From Oidiodendron maius Zn (Eukaryota > Ascomycota > Leotiomycetes > Myxotrichaceae): 64,000 nucleotides of DNA. Below are positions 44,140 through 53,844 of this stretch, piece by piece. The position numbers and the translations under genes are program-made. The stretch's first letter is position 1. Every line of letters begins with the position of its first letter. The stretch covers positions 4,836,001-4,900,000 of the forward strand of contig KN832870.1 in the NCBI GenBank assembly GCA_000827325.1, in the 5' to 3' direction. Below the pieces are notes generated by a model that saw nothing but the letters and a program-made list of their open reading frames with translations, did not search any database and was not told where the DNA came from.

Positions 44140-45021
44140 ATGTCTACGCAGCAGACAGCCAAGACTCAGTATATTGATGTAGAGGGCATCAAGGTGGCGT
44201 ACCGTCTCTTCGGTGCGAAGACAGGGGTCCCGCTGCTCTTCAACCAACACTTCAGAGGCACTATGGATCATTGGGACCCTCTCCTTACCAACAGTCTTGC
44301 AAAGAGTCGTCCTATTCTGCTGTATGACAATTACGGCGTCGGGAAATCTGGCGGTGATGTTCCCGGAAGCTTTGCAGAGTGGGCCGAAGTCGGAATCAAC
44401 CTTGTTAAAGCCCTAAGGATCAAACAAGTGGATGTCTTCGGCTTCTCTATGGGAGGAATGGTCGCGCAGATGATTGCTCTCAACGGTCCAGAAATCACAA
44501 GACGAGTCATCATTGGCGGCTCCAGCCCCAGCTACGGCGAAGGCATTGTCGCCGGCCCCGAGTGGCCTTTCCCGAAACTTATGAACGCATCTACTCCGGA
44601 AGAGTCGAAGGATGCATTCCTGAGTACATTCTACACGCATTCAGAGAAGAAACAGAAGCTTGGCGAAGAGTGGTGGGCTCGTATAAACGAGCGTACGGAG
44701 GATCGCTCAGACTACCTCAACCCAGAGCAGACTGCACGCCAAGCAGCCGCTCTGGGCAAGTGGTTCAGCCCTGATCATGTGGATAGTGGCTCATACAACC
44801 GTCTACGTGAAATCAAGATCCCTGTTCTCGTCGTGAATGGTGCTAATGATATCATTGTCCCGACTGAAAACAGCATCGTCCTGTTTATGCAGTTGCAAAA
44901 GGCCAACAGCAATGCCCATCTCTACCTGTATCCTGATACTGGGCATGGGTTTCTGAACGAGTATGCGGAATTATTTGCTGCGCATGTTGCGCTGTTTTTA
45001 GATACGGATCGAGTGATCTAA
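44140..45021 (+). CDS. Alpha/beta hydrolase
   Basis: A single exon of 293 residues. V-P-L-L-F-N-Q-H-F-R-G-T-M-D-H-W-D-P forms the oxyanion-hole strand (H-F-R-G in place of the common H-G). The nucleophile elbow is V-F-G-F-S-M-G-G-M-V-A-Q, with Ser between two glycine-type residues. The acid is in V-N-G-A-N-D-I-I-V-P and the catalytic His in Y-P-D-T-G-H-G-F. A cap of about 60 residues follows the elbow. Esterases, haloperoxidase-like and C-C hydrolases share this layout; the substrate is unknown. Its place between two Dal5-type permeases suggests a role in using an imported ester or amide. Confidence 0.9.
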   Translation: MSTQQTAKTQYIDVEGIKVAYRLFGAKTGVPLLFNQHFRGTMDHWDPLLTNSLAKSRPILLYDNYGVGKSGGDVPGSFAEWAEVGINLVKALRIKQVDVFGFSMGGMVAQMIALNGPEITRRVIIGGSSPSYGEGIVAGPEWPFPKLMNASTPEESKDAFLSTFYTHSEKKQKLGEEWWARINERTEDRSDYLNPEQTARQAAALGKWFSPDHVDSGSYNRLREIKIPVLVVNGANDIIVPTENSIVLFMQLQKANSNAHLYLYPDTGHGFLNEYAELFAAHVALFLDTDRVI

Positions 45022-45847
45022 GAGTGTATGTGGTGATATAGCTAGATTGCTTAGTCGAGATGTAATAACCTATCAAAAGCCAATTACACTCGTCAATTAT
45101 CTAAACGATGTTGCCTAAGCACACAAACTGATGATTCTTAAGGAGATACTCGTATATTTGCCAATCCATTCATTGAGCACAATGCGTTACAATATGCCTT
45201 TATCTTGTATATTCTGGATACCTGTATATTGTATTGTTTAAAACTTACGATTCGGAGTTAGACACCATGGTTTCAATGTCGATTTTGGAAGGATAGAACT
45301 ATGTATCGAAAACTTAATTAATTAAGTGATTGGTTTGAGCTGATGATAGGACTCGCACTAGTGGCTGTAACGTTCCTCTAAGGGTTTGCAGACGTCTCAC
45401 TCTCAAGCTGAGTCCAAGACAAACCCAACATCTGAGCAATTGTCTTATTTGAGCACCTCGATTTTAATCCGCCCGCATAAAAGTATGTTCACTTCACATG
45501 CACGGTTTCACCAATCGTGTGTTGTCGATTTTGGCGTCGATGCGCGCTGATCACGAGATGAGTGGGCGAGGCGCTGGCGTTATACAGGTGGAACGTGGCG
45601 TGCTGCGGCGTTTCGCACCACAGCATATTTAGTCAGGTCTCTGGAGTTGTACATATCGTGCATGTTTATTACCGAGAGAACTAGACTCGAGATCTTAGAA
45701 GGAAACTTAGACAATCGGCATCACTCATCGGCTTGGCTGATAAGATTGCCGACCATGCAATACCTGTCTCATAAGCCTGCTCATAAGAAGCTCAACTCGG
45801 GAGGTCCCGATCAAGATGATTGCCTCACTCCATTATTATCTAGCAGT
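45022..45847. other. Intergenic region, no gene seen
   Basis: No coding content is seen except the 5' extension of the next gene, which is open from 45647. The stretch includes its promoter. Confidence 0.35.
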
Positions 45848-47489
45848 ATGTCGAGCGACGACAAAATTACAAACACTGCACAGGAGGTAGTAGTTGCTGT
45901 GGTCGATGAAGAGGCCAGTAGCACCAGGTTCAGAAATATTGACGCCCCAGTCGCTATGTCGGGACGAGAGCCATGGTGGTCCTACATCTGGGTCAGTTTC
46001 TCAAATATACCATCATAATATCACAACTACACAGCTTAATTAATGTGTCAAGGATTACGAACCGAATCGATCCCTTGAAGAGCGTAAATTTGTCCAAAAA
46101 CTCGACATCTTCCTGCTCATGATTCTCTCGCTCGGCTACTTCTGCAAGACCCTTGACCAAAATAACATCGCCAACGCCTATGTATCTGGAATGAAGGAAG
46201 ATCTAGGCATGACTGGCAATCAGCTAAACATTATTGACATAGCCTGGACAACGGGCTACGTTATCGGACAACTCCCGTCGCAAGTTATTATTACAAAAAT
46301 CAGACCCTCAATTTGGATCCCTAGCTGCGAGCTTGTCTGGACAATGTTGACATTCTGCCTTGCGGGTGCGACAACTTCTACTCATGTTGTTGTTATTAGA
46401 TTTTTTATTGGTTTAATGGAGGGTATTTTTTACCCTGCCGCTCATTTTCTGATCGGAAGTTGGTATAAACAATCAGAGCTAGGCAAGAGAGCATGTATAT
46501 TCCAATCCAGTTCAGCGATAGCAGCAATATGCTCAGGTTATCTTCAAGCATCTGTTTATAAAGGTTTGAATGGTGTAGGAGGCAAGGCGGGATGGCAATG
46601 GTTATTCGTTATGGACGGCCTGATATCGTTCCCAATCTGTGTTGCGGGGTTCTTTATCATTCCTGATCTCCCAGAAAATACTCGTGCATTCTATTTGACT
46701 TCTGAAGATGCAGAGCTTGCTCGGAATCGGATGAACGATATAGGAAGAGCTGGGACGCAGAAATTTGGCTGGTCAGTAATGAAGAGATTGTTTTCAAGAT
46801 GGCACATATACGCGCTGTCGGCGCTTTATCTTGCCTTCATCATTTCTTCTCCGTCAATAAGTGTCAACACATTTGCACTCTGGTTGAAAGCTAATAACTG
46901 GCCTGTTACTATGATAGTAAGTTTGCCACTCCACATCTCAGATACAACTCTCCTGGTACCGTACTTACCTAAACAGAACATTATTCCAACGGGACAAAGC
47001 GCTATCCAACTTGTGACCACAATTTTGTTCGCAATTCTCAGCGACCATCTCCGCAATCGAGCCTTGGTGATATCGATAGGATTATTCTTCGGATTTACAT
47101 CCTCTCTTCTGTTGGGAATATGGACTATCCCTATAAGTTTGAAATGGCTTGCGTATTTTTCAAATCGCATTTACGTAGCCGTTGGGCCACTTTCTATGAC
47201 TTGGGCCAACGAAATCTGCTCTGCCGAGGCTGAAGAAAGGGCAATAGTACTTGGCATGATGAACAGCCTATCATACGCATTTAACGCATGGTTGCCACTT
47301 TTGACATATCCAGCAAGCGAAGCACCGAGGTTTAAAACTGGATTTATATTTAGCACCTGTATGTTTGGGATGATGTTCGGTATTACAGGATTGATAGTCT
47401 GGTTACGAAGAAGAGAGATACGAAAGAAAGAAAAGAGTGAATTGAGTGAGGTCGGGCAAGGAGAACCATGTCATGTGGTCGAGACCTAG
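45848..47489 (+). CDS. MFS permease, Dal5/allantoate or vitamin-transporter branch
   Basis: Exons 45848..45991, 46053..46916 and 46977..47489 give 506 residues. An in-frame ATG at 45755 would add 31 residues; I chose 45848 because the N-terminal part upstream is not membrane or family-like, but the choice is uncertain. The protein has W-W-S-Y-I-W-D-Y-E-P-N-R-S, then E-E-R-K-F-V-Q-K-L-D, L-G-Y-F-C-K-T-L-D-Q-N-N-I-A-N-A-Y-V-S-G-M-K-E-D-L (first helix and loop, typical of the pantothenate/biotin Vht1/Fen2 side), R-F-F-I-G-L-M-E-G and W-A-N-E-I-C-S. Phases match at both introns. It should be a plasma-membrane proton symporter for an organic anion or vitamin. Confidence 0.9.
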
Positions 47490-47687
47490 ACCTTGTCTGG
47501 ATTTGGATGTCCCGGACGCTTGATATTAGCGTCAGCCGCGAATCAACAGTACTGTCTCGATCCATATACTAAGTTTTCAGATATGGCTACTAGCGCTTGA
47601 TCACAACAAATATATGTGGAGGAAGGTAAGTGCTGCAGAAATAACTCATTCATATCTACTTCTCCTAGTAAAGAAGTTGCCTCAATT

Positions 47688-48925
47688 CTAATCTAAATTT
47701 GTTCCTCGTTCTATTAAATTCACATAATCTATACAAATAGACCTAGAATGAAACCAGTTTGCTCCTTGTAAAATAGTTTTCGCCAACATCTCAATTGATC
47801 CACTGAATAACAATTCTAAGACTTGTAAGTTGGCCTCGAACTCTCCGGTAATGTAGTTTCGTACCTCTATGGCCACCAGAGAGTCCAGGGCGTAATTTGA
47901 GAGAGAACGGGTAATATCCATATCCTCTGTATATAACATCAAAACGGATGGCAATTTGTTTAATAGACCTTTGCACACTACGTCTTGTGCTTTTTCCAGC
48001 GAGCGTGCAGCTTTGAGCAAGGCATTGAATGATATATTTTTCGTATCAGAGTTTTCTGCCGCGGCAGCTTCTACGGCCAGGCGGAGGTGTTTGAACTTTG
48101 CATCTAGTGTCCAGAATGGAATAGAGGGAGTGATTCTTACGCCAGTAATTGTGTGACTGTTGCAGGCACGCGATAAACGGCCGTTAATGGCAGCTTCCAG
48201 CAGTGCCAATACATCTTCTTCGCATATGGTATCGCTCCCTAGATTCTTTGCTACTTCAGCGGCCGCTTCGGAGATTCTCTGCTAGATTACCAGCATCGGA
48301 TACAGCAGTTAGATCGATTAAAGCCGCAGGTAAACCCTGGGTAATACGATATTGGGCAAAGGCGTTAATGAAAGCATTAGAGGCCGAATATGCCGCCTGG
48401 CCTCTGTTTCCCACGGCTATTGCAGCGGATGAGGTAGCCACGAAGAAGTCAAGACATCTATCTTTGATAACGTTATGAAAATTCCAGGCACCCGGAACTT
48501 TTTGATTCTATGACAGTATTATCCTCTTCATATGTTATTTTTTTCAAACAGGACTCCCTTTAGATATTGGTATAGCTCTTGAAACAAACATGAGGCAACT
48601 CAGGCGGAGGACCATGGCGCCGTGAACGACTCCTCTAATTGCAGGCATGCCTACCAAGCCTTCCATAACAAGCTTCTTTACTGAGATTTTGTCTGCAATA
48701 TTGCATCGTCGTGCTGCAATGTTAGCTCCAACTGCAGCGAGCTCATCAATCAATTCCTTCACATTGCCAGTAGCGGATGCGCTTCTGGAGACAAGAACAA
48801 TATTCTTCGCTCCCTTGCTAACTATCCACCTTGCCATGCTTCGTCCTAGGCCCCCAGTTGCGCCAATGAGGATATAAGAGGAGTCTGAATGAAGCAGACT
48901 ACTTCCCTTAGTCGAAGGAGTTGCC
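47688..48925 (-). pseudogene. Polyketide synthase relic: ketoreductase and acyl-carrier domains
   Basis: Reading leftward from 48925, the ketoreductase opens with Y-I-L-I-G-A-T-G-G-L-G-R-S and continues N-I-V-L-V-S-R-S-A-S and R-G-V-V-H-G-A-M-V-L-R. After a 46-nt segment that looks like an intron with a ruined donor (CTGAGT), V-L-F-E-K and I-T-Y-E-E resume. Extra bases in A-runs near 48540 and 48505 shift the frame, then D-F-F-V-A-T-S-S-A-A-I-A and G-N-R-G-Q-A-A-Y-S-A-S-N-A-F follow. Another shift lies near 48285. The acyl-carrier domain keeps its phosphopantetheine serine in Y-A-L-D-S-L-V-A-I-E-V-R-N-Y. The order matches the C-terminal end of a highly reducing polyketide synthase. At least three frameshifts make it non-functional as sequenced. 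Confidence 0.88.
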
Positions 48926-49443
48926 TAAATGCCCACATCAGTAACTTATGTCGGCTGGAAAGCGAGAAAAAGAAAAGTTTATTATTGCATCCATATAATA
49001 TAGTGCATTATAGATTATATTAGTATAAAGGAGAGTAGTATATTTAAACTTTATTCCTAAAAGGGTTATTAAGCTTGTTGTCAAAGGTTACAGGATCGAA
49101 GGATTCATCAGTATGTGTGTGGAATCGTTGTATTGAGTTGTCTAAGGTTCTAAGCTGCATATAACCACACAATATATGGTGCGCCGCCACTCGCTACGTT
49201 ACGGATATTCAGATCACCCGTTCGGATCCGAATGCCCGAATATCCTTCACACTTGTTCTAATGTAACGGCTTAAGCTAAAAGGGGATCTTAGTCCGCTTT
49301 AGAAGGTAGGTTATATAAAAGCAAGTGCGCTAGATGGTAAGTATATAGCCTTTGTAGAGGATCCCTCTCCCTCTACCGCTTTAAAAAACAGCCAAGCTTT
49401 TTCTCTCTCCCCTTCGCTATCTAATTTATTATCCATTTTCAAT

Positions 49444-50760
49444 CTATTTCCCCTTATGCTCCTTGGGCCCGACCATTAGCTCTAGACATACCAACCGGTC
49501 AGAGTCCTCCTTACTCAAGGCCTTTAGCTCCATTACTGACTCCTTAAGCATTAGGCCTTTTTTGTATGCATTCTTTGCCACCTTGCTAGCCATGTTGTAC
49601 CCAATCTTTAGGTCAAGGCATATTACTAGCATGATCCTATACATATTCTTATCCCAACCTGAAGTTTTTTTTTCCTACGTTTAACGGGATAATAATAGTA
49701 ATGGCGGCATGATCTATCTCCTAGGCTCGTCCTCTAGTAGCGATAGTTCGCCTAGCCTGCACTGTAGCCCCAGGTTAATGTCTTGCGCGATCTTGAATAA
49801 CGACAATAATGCTAGCGTATTAAGTGACTTAGACGTCTAGATAATGGCATCGTGCGCAACAAGCGCTTTAAACTTGTTTGACACCGTCTTGAACTCGGTC
49901 CCAATCATCTTGCTTACCTCCGATAGGTCCTTCTCTATAAAGGCCTTAAAGGTATTAATTCTAGTGTATACAGCCATTCCTCCCTATACAAGTAGGGGTT
50001 GGTCTAGGAGCAAACTCTCTATATGCTCAATGCTAAAAATCGAGCTATATAACGTAGCCAAAGACCTTATATACTAATGTTATTGGTGTAACATCCTACA
50101 GATAATCTTCTTATCCTTATACTCGTTAACTTTAGCCTAGAGGGCTGCTTATAGGGATTTGATAGCTAGTAGTAGCTCGTTCTTAATCTCAAGCATAGAG
50201 GCAATATACATGGCCGTAATTAAGGTATCGTTAGAGAAGCAGCATTTATTAATGTAGTCATTATGGTATACTAGCTTCTTGCTGCCCATCTTCCTCCCTA
50301 GGATCTTAATGGCTTTATTAAAGATGGCTTCATTAGCATTCATATTTGACTGCGTTCCAAAGTCCGTCTACCAGAAGATGAGTGGAAAGTGGTCGACTAG
50401 CTTAAGGGAGGCCACTTTAGAAACTACTTACTGAATTGCTTTACCAACCGTCGGATCTCTCGACTTCGTAAGCTCATATCCTATCCCACTCTCCATTATG
50501 AGGCATACAAAGCCTATATTTCATATTAACAGTTGTGGCCGCCCCCTTCAAGATGCCAAACGCCTTGATGATAGGTCGAGACATGCGGTCTGTAGCTAGT
50601 TTATCCTAAAATTCTCTAGTGACCGCTCAGTCTGTCCCCCCCAGTATTTGTCAGCTAGCACCTGGATCTTTATAACGATCTTGCTCAGTTGTTCGATGGA
50701 CTCGATGCTAAGTGATCTTTGTCGTTGCGGCTCTCTTAAGGAGAGAAGTAGCTAAGAAGT
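49444..50760 (-). pseudogene. Decayed fumarate hydratase (class II fumarase) copy with intron
   Basis: Pieces in order along the minus strand: I-Q-V-L-A-D-K-Y-W-G-G-Q-T-E-R-S-L-E-N-F near 50640, I-I-K-A-F-G-I-L-K-G-A-A near 50550, L-V-D-H-F-P-L near 50395, G-T-Q-S-N-M-N-A-N-E-A near 50345, S-N-D-T near 50240, F-K-A-L-V-A-H-D-A-I-I near 49860, then K-I-G-Y-N-M-A-S-K-V-A-K-N-A and E-L-M-V-G-P-K-E near 49600-49460. A TAG at 50370-50368 replaces the Gln codon of the W-Q-T motif, a C-to-T change. Several His-to-Tyr and Val-to-Ile changes have the same direction. About 90 codons are deleted near 49650-49720. A segment near 50500-50450 with GTATGC at its start sits where an intron would fall before D-P-x-V-G-K, so this is a DNA copy, not a reverse-transcribed one. 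Confidence 0.87.
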
Positions 50761-50972
50761 AGTGGAGTAGGATAAATACATAAGGCCTTGCCTAAGTGGG
50801 AGCCTGAGGCTGTAATATTCCACCTTACTCCTAAGTCGACACTCCGGAGTCGAAAACACTATAGAATAACCTGTATCAACTGTATAAACTGTATAGCTAT
50901 AACAAGGTACTAAAAGAACCGTTACCGGAAAAAATTTTTCCCCCTGTATGCTATAGAATAACGTCCAATCCT

Positions 50973-51712
50973 TTACCAGTTGTCATCCTCTACCATATCT
51001 TCAATATGCTCTTCATCCTCCAGCATATTGTCCTGATCGTACTGCTTGATTGGTAGGTCGTTCTCGGTTGGTTCGTCTTATAGATAGCTAGGACCTTCAG
51101 GAATAGGACGCATTTGGGCGAAGAAGCAGCGGTTGATTATAACAGAGCAGTCCTTTTGGCTGTGTCCGGGCTGACGATATTTGCTGCAGATGATAGGGGT
51201 AGGACAGTCTGCTGCAAGATGTCCTTGCAATTTGCATCGAGAACAGGTAACCTTAGGGCATTGGGCTCGCGTATGTCCGGTCTTATTACATTCCCTGTAG
51301 CGACAAGCGGAGCGAGCTCGCTTATACTATAGACATTCGCTAGCAATATATCTACAGGTACACTCATGATCCTCGTTTTCTATATATCGTTTGCAGGTAG
51401 GAGTCTTTGGTTAAGGATAGTCTCGGGCGCGGTGTCCTTAAGCGCTGCAGTTATTACATACCACTGGTTAGGCTTGGCGATTAGCGACATGTTTGTTTGA
51501 TACAAGTCATTGAAAAGGCTAGTCAGGTATCTATTGCCGTGGTTCGAGTCATCAACCAGTGTCCAGTGAGTATAGATACCTAACATCCATCGGGCGTAAG
51601 TAAGGGAGACAAGCAAGCGAGGAGGTTCAGCTAAGAATTGGGGTTGAGAGGTTCGGACTAAAGACAAAAGGATGTTGTCGTATTCTGTGCCCTGAGCGCT
51701 GTCTACTGTCTT
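50973..51712 (-). pseudogene. Fragment of an SF1 (UPF1-like) helicase with CCHC zinc knuckles
   Basis: From 51712 the minus strand reads T-V-D-S-A-Q-G-T-E-Y-D-N-I-L-L-S-L-V-R, the strongly conserved motif of the C-terminal RecA-like domain of UPF1/SMG2-type helicases, then R-L-L-V-S-L-T-Y-A-R-W and I-Y-T-H-W-T-L-V (usual form S-L-T-R-A-R). After a stop at about 51380 another frame holds zinc knuckles: C-N-K-T-G-H-T-R-A-Q-C, C-S-R-C-K-L-Q-G-H-L-A-A-D-C and C-S-K-Y-R-Q-P-G-H-S-Q-K-D-C (51160-51320). An acidic tail runs to a stop at 50973. Only the C-terminal part of the helicase is present, and at least one frameshift and one internal stop interrupt it. The parent may be a repeated or mobile gene family. 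Confidence 0.75.
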
Positions 51713-52185
51713 GACTAGGGCAGATGCATAAGGAATCTTTGTCGCACTTGGCCCATAAGCCTTTAGTATTTGTTTGACAGGCCCAGCAGCAGAAGAGCAG
51801 AGTGTGGTGCAATCTCAATAATAATATTAACACCAGTCTTACAACCGTCTGAAGGGCAGCACATGCTTGTAAGAGCCTCTGAAAATCGCACGGATTCGGT
51901 GAGATTGTTAACCCAGTAAGAAGGCTCAAGTTTTGATCCGTCAACGAGGCAACCAAGTAAAGAAGAGTGTAACCTGACATGAGTTGATTTCGGCGAGTCA
52001 AGGGCTTGCAGATATTCGAGATAACTTTTTACAATTAGTTTCATATGATGAGAGTGATATGCCATATCAACTTGGAGCTTCCTGTTAAATATTTCTTGCT
52101 TGTCCATCATCTTGATGTGAGCCGCAATTTTGTTACACATGGCAATACATAATACTGTACCTGGTTTTGTCTGATGTTTTGCCAA
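51713..52185 (-). pseudogene. Polyketide synthase relic: acyltransferase domain fragment
   Basis: The minus strand reads K-P-G-T-V-L-C-I-A-M, then Q-V-D-M-A-Y-H-S-H-H-M, with the conserved His of acyltransferase domains, V-R-L-H-S-S-L-L-G, S-Y-W-V-N-N-L-T-E-S-V-R-F-S-E-A-L and I-I-E-I-A-P-H-S-A-L. A one-base shift near 51780 is needed to continue with G-P-V-K-Q-I-L-K-A-Y-G-P-S-A-T and K-I-P-Y-A-S-A-L-V-K. The next codons are helicase sequence. The ketosynthase that should precede is absent, as is the serine-containing G-H-S-x-G half of the domain; stops occur just upstream of 52185. With the ketoreductase and carrier pieces at 47.7-48.9 kb it probably came from one synthase gene. Confidence 0.87.
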
Positions 52186-52689
52186 TCAGCATTACGTTGA
52201 ATGTTGCATAGAAGAAAATCGACGTTCATCCGAAATCTATACTCGAGTTATGAACCTCTTAGCGACCATCTATAATTTCTTACTGGTTGCGATATCTGAC
52301 GAACGTCTGAATGTGTATGTAGATAATTATATTATAGCTAGAGTATTATTAACATTTGTAGCTGCCCTTAATTTAGGTACGTAAGAGATTGGGTCGGCAA
52401 GCTCTGTTGCGCATCGCACGTTAAAGATGTTGGTGTGCGACGAAATCAAGAGGATTGGCAGAGAAGACTCGAGCGCGCTTTAGTCAAGGTGACTCCTGAA
52501 ATTTCCTTGATGCGGCACCTGCGGTTCAAAATCACAATATCAACTTCTATTCCTCAAAACTCTACTATCATACCTAAAGAGGGTGCCGTCCACGCAAACC
52601 GAGAGGCTGAACTCGTCTAAGAGCATGTAAAGTTCTCTCAAATGCAACAGGTCCCCCGTTTCCCATGTCTGCATATTGGACGAGATCTC

Positions 52690-53844
52690 CTACAAACAAA
52701 GCAAGCCCTTCAGCACTCTCCTGGCCGACGGAGCAATTTTCTCATCTTCCTCATCATCTAACCACTTCTCAAACTTCTTGTTGCCAAGGCCAAAGAGCCT
52801 TTTCGCGTTCCCCGACTGGATGTCTTTACGCTGCCAGGCGTGGAACAGCTTCTTAAACTCGCTATCCATATCTTTGCACAGACCTCCAACCATCTCCGCA
52901 GGCGTGTAGGGAAAATCACTCCCATACAAAATGCGCTTGGATGCAGCACGCCCACCTCCCAAGAGACGCAGAAGTCCGTGGATTTGCTCTGGGAAGGGGA
53001 ACCCGGCCATGTCGAAGAAGAAGCGCTCACGCAAGATCTTCTTATAGGCATTGCTCTGATTGCTCGGGGCGCCAAGGAATTGGCCAAAAATGCCGATGCG
53101 GTCAATCATGGGGGGTAGAGTGCCGCCGCAATGGGACATGATGATGGTGACGTTGGGATACTTGACCAGGGTGTTGTTGAGTAGGAGACTGCTGACGGTA
53201 CGGGTCTCGTCAAAGGCAAACTCAATCATGGGCCGGGGAATGGGATCGAGTGGCTTGATGGTGAGCATGCCATCGCCACATCCGTGGTGCATCACGTTGC
53301 AGGACGTTGGGTGGATGAAGACGGTTGCGTGGCGCCTGTCCAACTCGGCGAACACAGGGTCGAAAGATGGGTCACCGAGATATACGCTGTTGGAGTTCGA
53401 CATGACAGTGAACCCCACAGCTCCGAGGTTGTCAAGGGCATACCCAATCTCCTCGACGGACTCCTTGATGCATGGCAAAGGCAGGGAGGCAAAAAAGCGA
53501 AACTCCTTGGCGTGGGTCGCGCAGATGGTTGCCAGCTCCTCGTTAGTCTGGCGCGTCATATCCACCGCAAGCTCGTCGTTGTTCGGCGTGAGGTGCGTCC
53601 CAGGGGATGTGATGCTCAGGATCGAAATTGAGATCTTGTTGTCCCTCATCAGCTTGATATGCTCCTCAGCAGTCCATTCCTATACGGCCGTTAGCATAGA
53701 TCATACAACTATCTCGACACAATTCTCGAAGGGGAGCCATCCCGGAATCTCTGCTATACCATCAGGTTTGTCATATCCACTGTCTAGCATGTACTGGCGG
53801 TACTTTGGCGGCACCGCATGGCTATGTACATCAATACGCTCCAT
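52690..53844 (-). CDS. Amidohydrolase (ACMSD-type metal-dependent decarboxylase/hydrolase)
   Basis: Exon 2 is 53679..52690 and exon 1 runs from 53844 to about 53719, giving about 372 residues. The HxH metal site is at the start (I-D-V-H-S-H-A-V-P-P). Later ligands are F-I-H-P-T-S-C, M-S-H-C-G-G-T-L-P and Y-G-S-D-F-P-Y-T, the complete set for the family. Exon 2 begins E-W-T-A-E-E-H-I-K-L-M-R. The only phase-0 donor giving a near-normal intron is GTCGAG (39 nt), which is weak; GTATGA with an ideal branch GCTAAC would give only 27 nt. The family includes aminocarboxymuconate-semialdehyde decarboxylase and fungal 6-methylsalicylate decarboxylases of polyketide clusters, interesting next to a dead polyketide synthase. 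Confidence 0.82.

Noticed and set aside
45340-45425. Possible tRNA-like segment
   Set aside because: Direct reading shows no matching A and B boxes and no cloverleaf arms; no convincing tRNA was found anywhere in the window.
51137-51367. 76-codon minus frame over the zinc-knuckle segment
   Set aside because: The knuckle cysteines appear in another frame; this one is a shadow.
50973-51712. Helitron as the source of the helicase fragment and captured fumarase
   Set aside because: Helitron helicases are Pif1-type with a Rep domain; the motif here is UPF1-type and no Rep sequence or Helitron end was seen.
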